Of a stretch of DNA of 64,000 nucleotides, positions 1 through 12,239 are shown one piece after another. The number at the start of each line of letters is the position of its first letter. Position 1 is the first letter of the stretch. This DNA comes from Phoronis australis. Its lineage: Eukaryota; Phoronida; Phoronidae. Location of the stretch: contig NMRA01000863.1 in the NCBI GenBank assembly GCA_002633005.1, positions 23,600 to 87,599 of the forward strand. Reading direction: 5' to 3'. The translations under genes and the position numbers were made by a program. Below the pieces are notes generated by a model. The model had not been told where the DNA came from and did no database searches. It worked only from the letters and a program-made list of their open reading frames with translations.

Positions 1-1327
1 AAGTTTCTTTCATTTTTTCCCCAGATTTTTAAATACAGTTTCTTAAAGATATGTTAGGTGGAAGGAATTAAAATCACGCATTTATTTGCCGGCAGGTTGA
101 TAGATTTTGCCCCAGCAACATCAAAATATCACCTTTGAGAATGCTGAGCCAATAGTTCATAAAAGTGGCGGCATAGTAAAGTGTTACGTACAGCTTAAAC
201 CTGAAGGAACTACCGTTTCTATGATGTCAAACATGTCTGAAATAGTGGTGGTAACAACAGATCAAACAGTGACATGTATACGTAAAAATGTGATGCCTAG
301 CTGCGGAAATAGAAGACATTTTGCACTCTGAAAGGACATGATCATTTTGCTCAAACCAAGTCTGTGTTGATAGTTTAAAGGAGCAACAGCCCAAAAGAGC
401 TTGAATGTCGGCCTTTCGGACTAGAAAAACAGGCACTTTCTCTTTCTATTATATTTCAAGGTAAAATAAGAATTAAAATTACAATTTCGTCATTGTTCTT
501 TAGTTCAAAGCACACATAAATACAAAGATTGGACGTTCTATTAATGGACGTGAAGCCAAGTGTCTCATGAGGCACCGTTTTTGTGTCGCAGCTCGCAGGT
601 ACTGTAAGGGAATTAGGTATATTAACCCTTGATACATTGTATTAAAAGCTCATATTGAACGTCGCTGACTTCGACCGTGGCCGTTTTTTCCATACAATCC
701 ACCTTCAATGAAGCTTAGTTCAAATCACTCTGTTAAATCACAATCAAGATGTTTTATCTAAGAACATTGGCGCCCGCTCCACGTGTTTTGTATGTCCGTT
801 AACAGCTGTTCTAATGACCCGGTGACCGCAGCCGACTAGTTCTCGAAAAATGTTTTCACTCAAAGTTCAAGTTAACGCAATTTTTTCATCGTGGAACGAT
901 CCCCAGTTCTTTGAAAAGGAATGCTTTCAACAAAAGAAAAAAATGATTACACTGTTGGTATTTTCACTTTAGATGTAGGTCGAGAGTAAAATATTGCAGT
1001 CGGAAGTCAGTTCTTGGTGGCAAACTAAAAACGGGTATAGTTATGTTTACAAACATTACAATGTTTGCCGATACTTCAGAAATAATCAATTTTGGAAATT
1101 TTTGCACGTCTAAACAAGATTTTGAATCTCAACCTTCTCGTTTCCAAAAAGTAGGCCTACTCTGCATCCACAGCTGTCATGACGTTTCTCAAAATATCGT
1201 TAAGGCTGAACCCCTTTAAAATCTTTTTGGAACAGCACTCGCTGACCAGTATGGAAAGCCCGATTAAAACATTGAACCATAAATGAGATGATTTTAAAAT
1301 CTTTGAGGACTATGCTGTATTAGCACT
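1..1327. other. No gene recognised; contains one diverged paralogous block
   Basis: I see no convincing coding exon here; the short ORFs have no recognisable domain. At about 940-1075 the sequence resembles 28000-28130 (shared stretches such as aaatgattacac and gtcgagagtaaaata). It therefore seems to hold a remnant of the same duplicated unit as the 25.2-28.9 kb block. Confidence 0.5.
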
Positions 1328-2600
1328 TTGCTAAACCTGAAGAAATTCTATTTTACTCGATTCAAAAAAATAAAAAATAGATATCTAGAGAATAAGCTAG
1401 AGAAGGAAATACTGAAGTTAGAACAATGTGTTGATGATAGAACTTTTGAAGATTTAGAAAGGAAAGGGAGTGCTCTTCTAGAGATAGGGTCAGAGAAATT
1501 AAAAGGGTATTACGTCAGATCCAGGGCAACATGGATAGAGGAGGGTTAACGCCCAACAAAATATTTTTGTGGTTTAGAATCGAGACATTTTATAGCAAAC
1601 TTATGTATGAAATAGAATTGGAAAATGGAGAAATAGTTACAAATCAAGAAAAGACACTAGACGTTGCTGCGAATTTTGACGAAAAACTTTATTCTGATAA
1701 CAGTTCTACTGAAAAAAATTAAAATAGAGAACCTTATTGTTTCAAATAAGCTACCCGATAATTTTGCTATGGAGCTTGAGGGACACTTAACACATGATGA
1801 ACTCTGGACTGTATTGAAATATTCAAAAAATGAAAAAAGCCCCGGGTCAGATGGTTTCACAAGTGAATTTGTAAAGTTAAAAGATTTTCAGGAAAGATTT
1901 AGAGTGTTTTGTTTTAAGACACATAAATGAAAGCTATGAAAAAATCGAAATGTCAAACACGCAAAAAACTTGGGTTGTAACTTTAATTCCAGAGCCAGAT
2001 AATGCTAAAAATTCATACAGAACTGTCGACCGATAACTTTGCTCAACAGCGTTTATAAGTTGGCATCCGGATATATTGCTAGACGAACAAAAATTACTTG
2101 GATATATTATTTCCCCGGGTCAGATGGGATTTATAAAAGAGCGATGTCTGGTTTGAGAGTAAATTAATCCAAAACAAATGTCATTTGGTTGGGCAGTAAA
2201 AAAATTTGTAAAGACGTTTCCATCATGTAAGATGGAAGCAGGAATGGGAAATAACGGAATTTAAGATTCTAAGTAACAAGTTCAGTGTCAACATAGGAAA
2301 AATGATTGGTATCAACTACAATGAGAGGATCTGTGAAATCAATAATCTTATAAGAATTTGGTCTAGAAGAAAAATCTCCTCTTTGGGAAAGTTACGCCGG
2401 TTAAGACCTTAATGGTGCCAAAAATTATTCACATAATGACAGCCCTGCCTACTCTATCAGACATTATTATGAATGAATTGAACGCAAGCATTTTTATGTT
2501 TATTTGGAATAACAAAGTTGAGAGTGTGAAGAGAGATGTATTAATTAAAACTGATGAGGAAGAGGGAGTTAAAATGTTATATATAATTATTTATCACAAG
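1328..2600 (+). pseudogene. Decayed LINE (L1/Tx1-like) ORF2 reverse transcriptase fragment
   Basis: This is a relic of a non-LTR retrotransposon polymerase, readable only by changing frame several times. Visible in order: the pre-RT segment ending in an EEG-x-P-x-K-x-F motif (about 1500-1580); the block KSPGSDGFTSEF (about 1836-1870), a near-exact match to the RT motif that opens the fingers in L1-type ORF2; RPITLLNSVYKLASG (about 2030-2070), the next conserved RT block; SPGQMGFIKERCL (about 2115-2150); then, after a jump, the thumb/connection region with FMFIWNNK and EEGVKM (about 2490-2575). The palm with the catalytic F/YADD box is absent, so roughly a hundred or more codons are deleted around 2150-2170. 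Stops and frameshifts make it dead. The clade is inferred from motif style only. Confidence 0.8.
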
Positions 2601-2612
2601 GCTACCGTTTTC

Positions 2613-2678
2613 GCCCTAATAAGCGCCCAGGGCGCTTAGAAAAATTCGCTTCGGGAATGCGGGCGCTTATTAGAGCCC
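2613..2678. repeat. 16-bp inverted repeat (CCTAATAAGCGCCC hairpin)
   Basis: GCCCTAATAAGCGCCC at 2613-2628 pairs with GGGCGCTTATTAGAGC at 2661-2676, with one mismatch. Related sequence (cctaataatcgccc, aaataagcgccc) occurs at 61640-61705, close to the other copy of the repeat at 2866-3143. This may be a transposon end; no target duplication is visible. Confidence 0.6.
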
Positions 2679-2865
2679 AAAAGTCTCCAAAACAGGTGAA
2701 ATCGTAAGCTGGCTATCATCGAATTTACGCTCTGTGACTCATCTGTAACCTATGACAGAGTTTCTATAAAATTGCAGTACATTGCTGTCAAACTTTAATG
2801 TTAAATTACGAGCATTTCTCAGGAAATCCCAGTGCGAAATCTCGCCAAGTGATGCGTCCCTGCCT

Positions 2866-3143
2866 CGTGATCGCCGATAGGTCAACTTGAATTCTTGAGT
2901 AAAAATACCTGAAATCCTCCTTAAGTTTTCCAATTAGCGTCCCTAAGATTTTTAAGTTCCTGTGGAGTGGGGATTAACAGCATCATCCATGCGTTAGATC
3001 GTACTGTGCAACACGAGAAAAATCTCCGGACGACCACACATGTTGTTGTCACGTGACGTTCGTTTTGAAGTTCGACTGCGTATTGTGTGAGTAAGCGAGC
3101 GCGTGCGTATCAAACGAAGAGGGTTCATTTGCCAGAGTAAACG
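2866..3143 (+). repeat. Dispersed repeat, inverted copy at 62620-62902
   Basis: This ~280-bp block matches the reverse complement of 62620-62902 along most of its length. Shared stretches include gaattcttgagtaaaaata, acctgaaatcctc, taagttcctgtgga, cgagaaaaatct and gagcgagcgcgtgcgt. The two copies differ by many substitutions and small indels, so it is an old interspersed element. No coding potential is visible. Confidence 0.75.
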
Positions 3144-6040
3144 CGATGTAACGATTCACAGGTGTCCTCAGCTTCTAATCGTCCCCAATACACTACATAT
3201 AATACTACGAGGTACATGTATGACACTCGGGACTAGAAATTCCACGGGTGCTTCGATTCAGCCGTCCATATCAAACACGTAACTCAATAAGTTTACACAA
3301 AACAGGTGTTCAACAAACCATGAGCATTTGTTCTTTCACGGTGTCCTGCTCCAGCGAGTTCGAAAGAATTCGCACACTCCCGACCCCTAAACAAACTCCC
3401 CGCTTTTAACAGGATGTTGTCAGGCAAAAGTTATCCCTTTAAGGCGCCTTGTTGTAATATTGCAGCAAAACTTTTGATAACAAAATACACTGTATTTCAG
3501 AAATAGCAACCAAGTCACCGGGTCTGTACCACTCTGTTCCTCGATCCCTATAATTCCCCGTCCCTATGCAACTCAAACGATGCGCCCTCGTCACTTTGTT
3601 CCGCCGGCAATGTATTGGGCCACCGTTGTTCCTCGGCCCTATAACAATACAGTGTATTTTCTATCAGACGACAATTTTATTTTGTTAAATAACTTATATA
3701 ATGTCATACTCTATTTTACACCTAGTCAATAAATAAGTGCTTTGACCTCTTTTACATGAAATTGTTTTTGTTCTTCAGAGTAACTGCTCAGAATTGCTAG
3801 GGAATATTTATCAACGGCACTTTCATGGAGCTCTTTTCAATTTGGCTTCACTCAGTCGTTTTAACAATCGCTATTGGAAGTGAACTACTGAAGATGATAT
3901 GAGCTGTCATCTTTAAGTGATTGCTTTGGCTTGATATTCCATAACCAAACCACCATGCACCGACATCGTTCTCCCAAGGTAATTTTTTTCTGTTTTGGCA
4001 AACATGTCTGTACGTGCACCTGAGACGCTCCTAATTATCGCCCTTGATATGTAGAAATTTATTTAAAAAGTAGGGGGAACATCGGGAATCGGAAATATAC
4101 GACCAGGTAGCATCGGGATGTGGGGTCATGGTAACTGAGGAACATCGGTTACTGAACATAGGGAACGTAAGGACATGAGAACAGCGGACCGGCCTCTAGT
4201 TGCCGGCTCAGGACGTTCCAACACTTCAACTACCCGGTCATGTAGATACGAGTACAAGAGTTTTGTTACTCATGGGAAAATGTTTTGGAATTTGGCTCAC
4301 GGAAATACACGAGGAAATCAGATTACATTTTGAGCACGGGGGTCGAATTGATGATAATCAACTCGTGCAGTTATATAAAAGAAAAAAGAAAACGCCGTAG
4401 TAAATATTGCGTTGCTATATTCGGTGTGTAATTTCATATTCTTTAATCATACATGTATGAACAGGAAAGGGAATAATTTATTTACTAGAACACGCTTCCC
4501 ATGCACAAACTCCGCAACGAGTTTTTGTTCAAAAACTGTATTTCGTTTGCATTACCCTGGTAGTTCAGAGCTAACTATCTTCGCGTTGCTTCAATCTCTT
4601 AGAAAAGCCCAGGAGGAAACCTTGTCGGCCACGGTTTTAGCCTCTGTCGCTAAAGACAGCATTTTTTCAGTGGCAGAAAAACGTGTGCTAAATATGTCGT
4701 AAATTAGTTGATTGGGACTCTTCACCTACTTTCTTTTGTAACCTTAAATTTGAAGTTGAATGAAATTTTGGTTTTGTTAAGTCACTTTGATTTTGCAATG
4801 GCACTTCGTGGATAAACTGGGACAACTCTTCTGCTCACAAGGTTGTGTTTGGAACTCCTAATGTGGTAAACATTGTAATTAATTCTGTCTTTACTGATAA
4901 GTTTATCAATACAACAATAGAAAAATCATCAATTGGAGAACACTTTGGGGTACCAAAACTGGGTTGAATAATGAATCGTTTAATATAATTAACTCCGTTA
5001 ACGTATGAAATCATTGCCATTTGGTATCAGGCAGCGGTACATTTTTCAAAGCTCTTTCCACATGACAAACTTTCTTCTCGCTCTTTTACAAACCTGCTTT
5101 CGTAGACCCAACAGCTGAAAAAGCCCACAGAACCTTAATAAAGGCCAAAATGGTAACAATTCGAGTAAAACTGGACTACAGAGATGGCGCTTCTTGCCTC
5201 TTGCTTCCGTACTTTTGTTGGCGTTTGCGTACTTCTCATACGTTTGGATTTTCAGTTGTGACGAAGATTTTAGTTTACTCTCTCAGCAATCATTTTTGGA
5301 CAAAGTTTGATCATCATACTCAAATGGTAAATGTTTTCCGTTGGATTTCGAGAATGTCCTGACAGCCATTGACACTTCGGGACGTAGACAAAATAGCAAA
5401 TACTGAAGAGTTTAATTTTCAGTCGGGATGCTCAGAAGGACCGCCGTAATATAGATACACACCATGATAAGCCATATTTTCAAAGAGTTTGATAACCAAC
5501 GGTCAAACCTTGGGAACCCCTGACATCACATCCTACTTGACTCAGGCACGAATTGACACCAATTGGCTACGCGTTGCAATTACATAGCACATGAACGCGA
5601 TTTGATGTCCCATGTCGTTAAGAGCTATGTTTTGTGACGGGTTCGTAGCCGCTTAAACTAACTTGAAGGCATTTGGACGTTGTTGAAGAGGTCAAAAACG
5701 CGATTAACAGACTAAATTGCAACATTGAAAGTAGTTCTCTGTCACTGAAACACATGTCAATCTATACACCAGGTATTTCAAAAGTTTGTTCCTAAACATT
5801 TTACTTGTGTTGATATCAAAGCATTTTCTTTTAGTTTCACATTTCAGAAAAGTGATCTGTCATCTGCTCGTCATTTCGTCGATTTTTCTCTAACAAGGCA
5901 AAGCACGTCTCCTTATTGGTATGGCAAGACATGGACGTACATATGTAACACATTTCCCTTATTTAGAAAATGTGACCTTTGACCTCAAGGGACTTCAAAC
6001 AACTGGCTGTGAGTGCATTCGTATAGATTTTTACACAGCC
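3144..6040. other. No gene recognised
   Basis: Anonymous non-coding sequence. Short ORFs such as the one at 4200-4400 have no recognisable domain. About 4285-4385 shows weak similarity to 8905-8995 (ctcacggaaatacacgagg; caactcgtgcagttata), pointing to another old duplicated fragment. Confidence 0.4.
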
Positions 6041-6142
6041 AAGTCGTATCCCCCGAATTCTAGAGGCCGAGTGGATTTTGGACGCCCTCGGGCAATAATT
6101 CTTCAAAATCAACGACGGCTCTAGATAAGGGGATAACGACGG
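6041..6142. repeat. Short foldback repeat, about 100 bp
   Basis: The left arm (6041-6070, aagtcgtatcccccgaattc onward) and right arm (6113-6142) are imperfect inverted repeats; the reverse complement of the right arm reads gtcgttatccccttatctag. A one-armed relative lies at 62163-62240. Sequence 6255-6345 is likewise related to 62440-62515, so these are dispersed pieces of one repeat family. Confidence 0.65.
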
Positions 6143-7069
6143 CGAACATGTAATGATCTATTTATAGCACATACCTAACGAGAAATAATGCAATGAATCG
6201 ATCTACCTTTCTCGACTCGCCTCGGCTCTTGTTACTAAAATATCATTTTTTTAGAAATTATGTGTCTTATTTTTCATAGGGTATAAATATCGGCACAATG
6301 CCCTTTGTTGAACATGCGATTATAGCGCGTGTTCATTTAAAGGAGAATGCTACCCAAAAAACAACCTATTTTGTATCAGTTTAGATCGATTAGTCCCCCC
6401 CCCCCACCCGATAACAACAAGTTCAGTTGCTTTACCTTACACCTGGCGGCAGACGGAGGTGTTGAAATTAATCAATGACATATTTGTTTCGAACGCTGTC
6501 TGTTCAGCAGTTCACAACACGCTTACTGGTGTCAACTTATCCCTTGTATGCATCGTTTTACACCTATAAATCATCAAAATTTCGATGTGAAACAATTACA
6601 AATACATCGAGTTCTTGAAAAAACGTGTTGTTTTATTTCACTGTTACGGATTTATAGGTATTTGAACGTACGGTAGCCTACATAGTTCAGTCAAGGTTTA
6701 GGCAAATTTATAATGGTCGATCGCTGGGTCTGTTTGTGAAAAATTCGAATCATTATTCCGTGAAATACAGACATAAAATGTAGCTGTGTGTTATAATTTC
6801 AGACTTGCGATTTTTTCAGTTCTAAACACACAAAACGTTTATTATCCCAGCCAGTGTCTCGGAACCCGATCAGGCCCGTCGCGGCCTCCGGGACTGGACA
6901 TTTTCGAACATAATCCAGCTTAAGCTGAAAACTAAACATCCAGCCACAAAACAACTATACTAGCGAGCCAAAAAAATAATGTGCACTTATTTATTTTGGT
7001 GATTTAGCCACGAAACTGAAAATCTACTTACTAGTATGGGGCCGCGAAGTCAAGTTGCCCTAAATTACA
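6143..7069. other. No gene; part of a dispersed repeat
   Basis: No coding region recognised. 6255-6345 (ttatttttca..., gaacatgcgatt) matches 62440-62515. A run of cytosines lies at about 6396-6406. Confidence 0.4.
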
Positions 7070-7915
7070 GAGCCGTCAGGGCAAAAGTTGTACAGTAAGA
7101 ATAATGTGAACAATGTATTTGTAAATCTAAATAAAGATTTCCCTAACATGTGACCATAGCATATAAAATCGATTTATTGTTTCACAACAGCTTTCTGTCA
7201 GTAAACACTGAATTGGCATGCGCTCACACAGCCTATGTGCCCGGTCAATTACCTTTATTGCATCGGAAGCCAGTTGAGTAACGCAGTGGTTTATTTATTG
7301 CTGGCTTCTCAAAATATTTGTACTGACGAATACTCCAAAGGCATTACAAATTGTATCTAATGAGACACATTTTGTTTCAGTTTTATATAAGCATTGGTTA
7401 GGGTGAGAATAATTCATTTCGCAACAGAACGCAGAATAATTAACGTCAATATGGCAAGTCGCAATACCGACTTCGACGAGAGCTCATCCGACGAAGACTT
7501 CACAGGTCGTTCGTTAAGTTTCACAGGCTATAAGTTCGAACAGGAACACAATGATCAAGAAATACTAGAGAAGTGCCGTGAATATACAAAGGCAACGCAA
7601 CGTATGGATAGTTCTTTGGTAAGCCGGCATTTATCAGACTCACTCGGCTGTCGAGGACTGTGCCCAGACAAGGAGATGTTTCACGGCCTCATACTTGCTA
7701 ATAACAGCGTACTTTTCATTTTTCACTACCGCAAGCCACTTCCTAAGCATTTGGGATTGTCGAGGAAAAAAGGATATACCCGCTTTCCTCGCAGCTACAT
7801 AGTTCGTACAAAACAATGCATGGCAACGTAGCGGCATTCACCCTGCATATGAACCACTGACGTCGTTGCGTCGTTTCTCACCATCCTCACAGCTTAATGC
7901 GACACAATTCGGCAA
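7070..7915 (+). repeat. Dispersed ~0.85-kb repeat carrying a P2RX7-like ORF
   Basis: This block matches the reverse complement of about 42785-43545 nearly end to end, including non-coding flanks (aataaagatt, ttgtttcacaacag, ggcattacaaattg, gtttcagttttatataag, ggttagggtgaga). The copy here has an extra stretch of about 90 bp near 7715-7810. The other copy lies inside a TIR transposon, so the block is either mobile itself or was carried by transposons. Confidence 0.75.
7451..7831 (+). pseudogene. P2RX7 intracellular-domain-like ORF, N-terminal fragment
   Basis: The ATG at 7451 was chosen over an in-frame upstream ATG (7394) because the paralogue at 42831-43166 has its methionine at the same place. 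The N-terminus is acidic (ESSSDEDF), followed by a segment with GYKFEQEHNDQEILEK. This resembles the Y-x-FEPEY-[ST]-DEEL entry to the P2X7-type zinc domain common in marine invertebrate genomes. The Trp-Cys-x-Cys-Gly-x-Cys core that should follow is missing; the paralogue reads SYLASW at that point. After about residue 60 the two copies diverge and this one appears to run through inserted sequence. Most likely a broken or unspliced first exon within a repeat. The family assignment rests on motif memory only. Confidence 0.45.
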
Positions 7916-8038
7916 GGTAAGATCGACCGTATGCGAGGAGATGTGGGTATTGACCGATTAAGACTTTAAAAAAGAGTAATTAAATCAGGTGGCATTCACC
8001 TTTAAGTATTTTATTTTCACGTTCGATGACGTCAGTTT

Positions 8039-8105
8039 CTGAGTGGTGTAGTGGTAAAGTTGACTACTCGAAACTCTTGTGAACTGGGTTCGAAACCGGC
8101 CTCAG
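8039..8105 (+). repeat. tRNA-like (SINE head) sequence
   Basis: CTGAG (8039-8043) can pair with CTCAG (8101-8105) as an acceptor-like stem. An A-box-like tggtgtagtggtaaag and a B-box-like ggttcgaaacc (8087-8097) are spaced as in a tRNA. The T stem is poorly paired, so this is not a functional tRNA. The upstream 37 bp and the A-box region are repeated at 62532-62615, as expected for a tRNA-derived interspersed element. Confidence 0.55.
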
Positions 8106-10120
8106 TTCCCGCCAAAATGTTTTCTCACTAGTAAGATAACTAAATGGGTTGTTACGCTGTTGTGTTTGCCATTTGAGCCTAATATTGTGGTATAAGGGCA
8201 TTTATCATAAGTCTGAGGGAGGATAGAAACTTTGTGGTAACCACAGCGTTTTTCTTTACGCGTATTTTAAAAATCGTGAGTTATGTGATTTTATCTTGCA
8301 ATTTCCTCACAGTGAAAATGAACTGCTCTGTACTAGAGGTTCTGAGATGGTACTTTCGTCAGAAATCGTTTAAGACATATTATGACGTAAATTCCCTTTG
8401 CATGCCTGTGTTGGATTCTTAATTGATGCGCTTTTTGTTCAAAGCATTGCCACTCTCAAATGAGCTTGGGTTGTTGCTGAATGAACTTGCAACTCAGGTC
8501 GCATGTACGCAACTTAATGTATACTATTGATTTCGTAATATTTGGAAACACCAATCAATTGTAAAGTGTTTGCTTGGGCTGCTGATCACTTCTGAAGTTC
8601 ATGGTAAAGGTAACGAATATCGTGACATCGATTTTTAATGAACCATGGAGTAAAAAGTGTAAGTGTATTACCGTTTTAGCCAAATGAAGATGGTGGATGG
8701 TGTTAAAAGTGTCAACATGGAGGAACTGCTGGAACCCCCAGGTGATATTTTCCGTCCCCCTTTAAATTAAAATAGCACAGGTGTCGTGAAACAGCTAATG
8801 TCAAGTCGGTATTGGGTTTGAGATAACAGCGACATCTATAGTGCAGGGTAGTAAGTTTTTAAACATGTAATCAAAGCATAAAATAAGACATGAACTGATG
8901 CCTTGGGAACTCGGATCACGGCAATAGACGAGGTAAGCCGACTAGTACATGTAATCTATCGAACACTCGTGCAGTTAGATAACAGACTGAAATAGAACAC
9001 GTAGCACGCATCATGTCGATTTATTCGGTATTTTCACATGTTTCAATTATATAGACCATAATAAAGTTGGCACGGGCTTGCGCAAATCCATTTTGATTAC
9101 ATCTCCCTCCTCGTCGCCAGATGACCTTCGGTTAGGGAAGGACATGTCAGAGGCCTTGACGTCAGCAGTGAAGACACTGGAAAAAACAGTTAACGATCTG
9201 AGCAGCAACAATTAATAAAGTTGAATAAAAACTTGAACGTGGGGAACTGTGAGCATCAATAACCACGATCTCAACGTCTATTATATCAACGTACACTATA
9301 CGATTAAGTATTAAAACTGTATGCGGAGTTAGTCAATAAAAGTACGAATCAGTATAGCTTACATGAAATAATTTAATAATTAAAGATAATTTGTATAACT
9401 GTAATAACTGCGAAGCGATACCGTAGCTAGGTAACAGTGAAACAACACCTGAGGATTAGATAGCATATCATGTATATTATGAAAAACTATACTACTTCAG
9501 ATATGGATAATTACAAAATTTATACATGTATAATATGTTGAGCTGTACAGGTGGGTGACAATCTGACACAGATGCAGCAGAAGGATGCATCCGCCCTCCC
9601 GAGAGAGAGCGTGTGAGACTTACAAAAAATAGCATGAGTAAAAGGGAGTACATATACTGCCGAAAATAAGAATAAGAACAGAATAACATGACACTAAATA
9701 TATGTTAATCATCGTAACAAGGTGTCGAAATGAGAGTAACTGAAATCTAAGAGGAAAATCAAGCTAACATATGGATTGATAACAACCAAGGAATATACAT
9801 AAGGTACTCGGTAAGGTACATAGCAGACGTAATGTATGCTGCATACGCAGGTATATGTAAACAGTAATAGTGACACGTATAGACAGAAATTCATACAGAT
9901 AATGAACCTAGAACGGGAATAATGTCTGAATCTTTGGTAGGGACCTACTAATCGATAAATAGGAAGCTGTAGTTTAACTAATTGCAGCGCCACCTACAAT
10001 ACTTTTTCTATTACTCTTATAAATACTGGATATAGAAGGCGCTAAACCATTGTAGTGCAAAGAAAGATGAAATGGTGACTTCATTCATAGGTAAATGATG
10101 TTTCAGAAGTCAGTGTTAAG
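8106..10120. other. No gene recognised
   Basis: Anonymous AT-rich sequence with no ORF I can assign. 8905-8995 is weakly similar to 4285-4385. Confidence 0.4.
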
Positions 10121-10149
10121 TTCCCAGCAAATTCGTATATTTCAAGCTA

Positions 10150-11250
10150 CCTCTGTTACACAAACAGAAGATAAAGGTTCACAATTTTAGAGACACAAAA
10201 CAAGCACTAGTTCAGCAGTTCCCACTATAATCGATGTGCCACCTCCGGGAAGTCAATAAATAACGGCTAGATGAAATTATGATGATCAAGTAGAAAATGC
10301 AAGTCAATTGACAATTTCTTTAACTAATAGCTGCACCACCTGTAGGCAGGTAGATGACGTAGAACTTATCAACTGGCTCAAAATTTTAGAGTCTCCAAAC
10401 ACGAATTTCAACTAATTCAACTATTCCCACTCTTCACTGTGCCATCTGTAGGCAGGTAGATAAAATCATAACCAACAGGCTTACAATTTTAGAGACACCA
10501 AACACGCATTTCAACTAATTCAACTATTGAAACTAATCGCTGCGCCACTTGCAGGGACAGACTCATAGTGATGACAAACATGCAGTCAGCAACAGGGCCA
10601 CAACTTGAGAGACACAGAACACAAACTTCAATTAATTTGACTATTCCCATTAATCGCTACGTCACCAGCAGGCAGACTAATGAAGTACATGACGTCAGCA
10701 AAAGGCTCACCAGATCACAAGTTGAGAGACACAAAACAAGCAGTTCAACTAATTCAGCTATTCCACTAAAAGATGACGCCACCTGTGGGCTGGTAGGTAA
10801 GATATATGGCGCCATCAATAAGCTCCCACTTTTAGAGACACCAAACACGCATGTCAACTTATTCAACTATTCCCAAAAATCGCTGCACCACCTGCAGGCA
10901 AGGCAGTGACCCCGGTCTTTCTTTCTCACAATGCCAATAATACCTCAGATAGCGCTACAATTGGTAGAATTACTTGAATTAGTGGAATAGCACAGTGCTG
11001 AATAGGTTCGGAGATGACTTGGGATTCAGATTAGTTGGGTTCAACTAATTCAACTATTTCTAATCGATGCGCCACATCATGTGCACAATTTGATAACTTA
11101 CATGACGTCATCCACAAGCTCATAATGTTAGAGACACCAATAACGCATTTCAACTAATTCATCTATTCCCACTAATGGCTGCGCCATCTGACGGGGCAGT
11201 TTGAAAACAAGCATGATGTCAGCAACAGGCTTGCATCAGTGCCGGGTAAT
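10150..11250. repeat. Degenerate ~110-bp tandem repeat
   Basis: A unit of roughly 105-115 bp recurs, anchored by gagacaccaaacacgcattt, caactaattcaactattccc and cgctgcgccacctgcaggcagg. Anchor copies sit near 10188, 10389, 10493, 10610, 10724, 10836 and 11130. Units are strongly diverged from each other and one part (10910-11040) has decayed. The 113-codon ORF across it (10568-10909) is a by-product of the repeat. Confidence 0.75.
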
Positions 11251-11389
11251 GGCAGGATAAGTTGAGATAAGTTGGGATTAGCGGGGTACAACTAAACATT
11301 CTAGCATGTACGAAGGCATGGGGTAAAGCAACAAGAATCAGGACTGGAAAGATTGCCCGGGAGGTAGGAGCCCGAAAACGGAGAGTCAT

Positions 11390-11680
11390 TGACACTGGCA
11401 ACTAATATAGGCGCCCTAGTTTAAAAAATAGTGAGTGAAAAGGACACTGGCAATACAGTTCAAAAGAAAATAACGGGGAGCGACGGAAGACAATGCCAAC
11501 ACAGCAGCCCCCGAGATGAAGATGAGTAGTGAACGAGAAACTGGCAATACAGTTGCCCCAATATACATGTATGATGAAAGGGGTTGGTGAGTGAGACGGC
11601 ACTGGCAATGGAGTTGACCCGATGTGGAGAAAAGTCGTCATGAGGTTGAGAACTGGCAATACGTGTGTGCATTGGCAACG
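11390..11680. repeat. Scattered short repeats of ACTGGCAATACAGTT
   Basis: The motif actggcaa, often extended to actggcaatacagtt, recurs near 11393, 11442, 11540, 11603 and 11651 at irregular spacing of about 50-100 bp. It looks like an eroded minisatellite. The minus-strand ORFs here are incidental. Confidence 0.5.
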
Positions 11681-11886
11681 AAAGAGTCTGGTAATGAGTG
11701 AGTGGGATTGTTAGTAGCGGTAAAGTGTAAAAAATACAATTTTAGGCGGTCTGATGCACGCTGTACCAGACGTGCACAGGCCGCGCATGTGGGCCCATTG
11801 CACTAATCACCTGGAACGATTTTTAAGCTTTATTAATATGTAGTTCAAACCGATCTGAGGAGCTAGAAACCTGGTTCAAGGGTTTA

Positions 11887-11962
11887 GCAGTGTATCATTG
11901 TGGGACTCGAACCCACCACCTCGAGTAAAGAAAGCGGGCACTTATCAATCAGGCCGCACTGC
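11887..11962 (-). repeat. tRNA-like sequence or tRNA-derived SINE head
   Basis: On the minus strand, a GCAGTG acceptor half at the 5' end pairs with CACTGC at the 3' end. A perfect T arm follows (GTGGG, seven-base loop TTCGAGT, CCCAC), with an A-box-like ggcctgattgataag. The anticodon stem does not pair cleanly and the total length is 76 nt, so a tRNA pseudogene or SINE head is more likely than a working tRNA. No anticodon can be assigned. Confidence 0.55.
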
Positions 11963-12239
11963 CTCCTGGTGGGAAGTGTAAGGATGGGAGACGAATGGTA
12001 GTTCATGAGCCCGTCGTGCTTCTAGCCACCCATACGCTGAATGGTGGAGTCGGGAATTTGGAGGATAGCAACAGAGAGGTGGCTGTGCCAATTCGGAAAC
12101 TATGAGATTTGTAGCGTTTAGGATTGAGACCAACGCACCCGAGAACCAAGTTAAGGTGGCGAGTAAAGTAAGAGCGAATTAAGTTGGAACTGGAAGTTAG
12201 GAGTCAGCGAAGAAGGAATTACAACTTTATTGTAAAGTG

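Noticed and set aside
10568-10909. 113-codon ORF
   Set aside because: It lies wholly in the degenerate 110-bp tandem repeat and has repeat-driven composition.
11887-11962. Functional tRNA gene
   Set aside because: The T arm and acceptor pair well, but the anticodon stem does not form, so no anticodon can be read.
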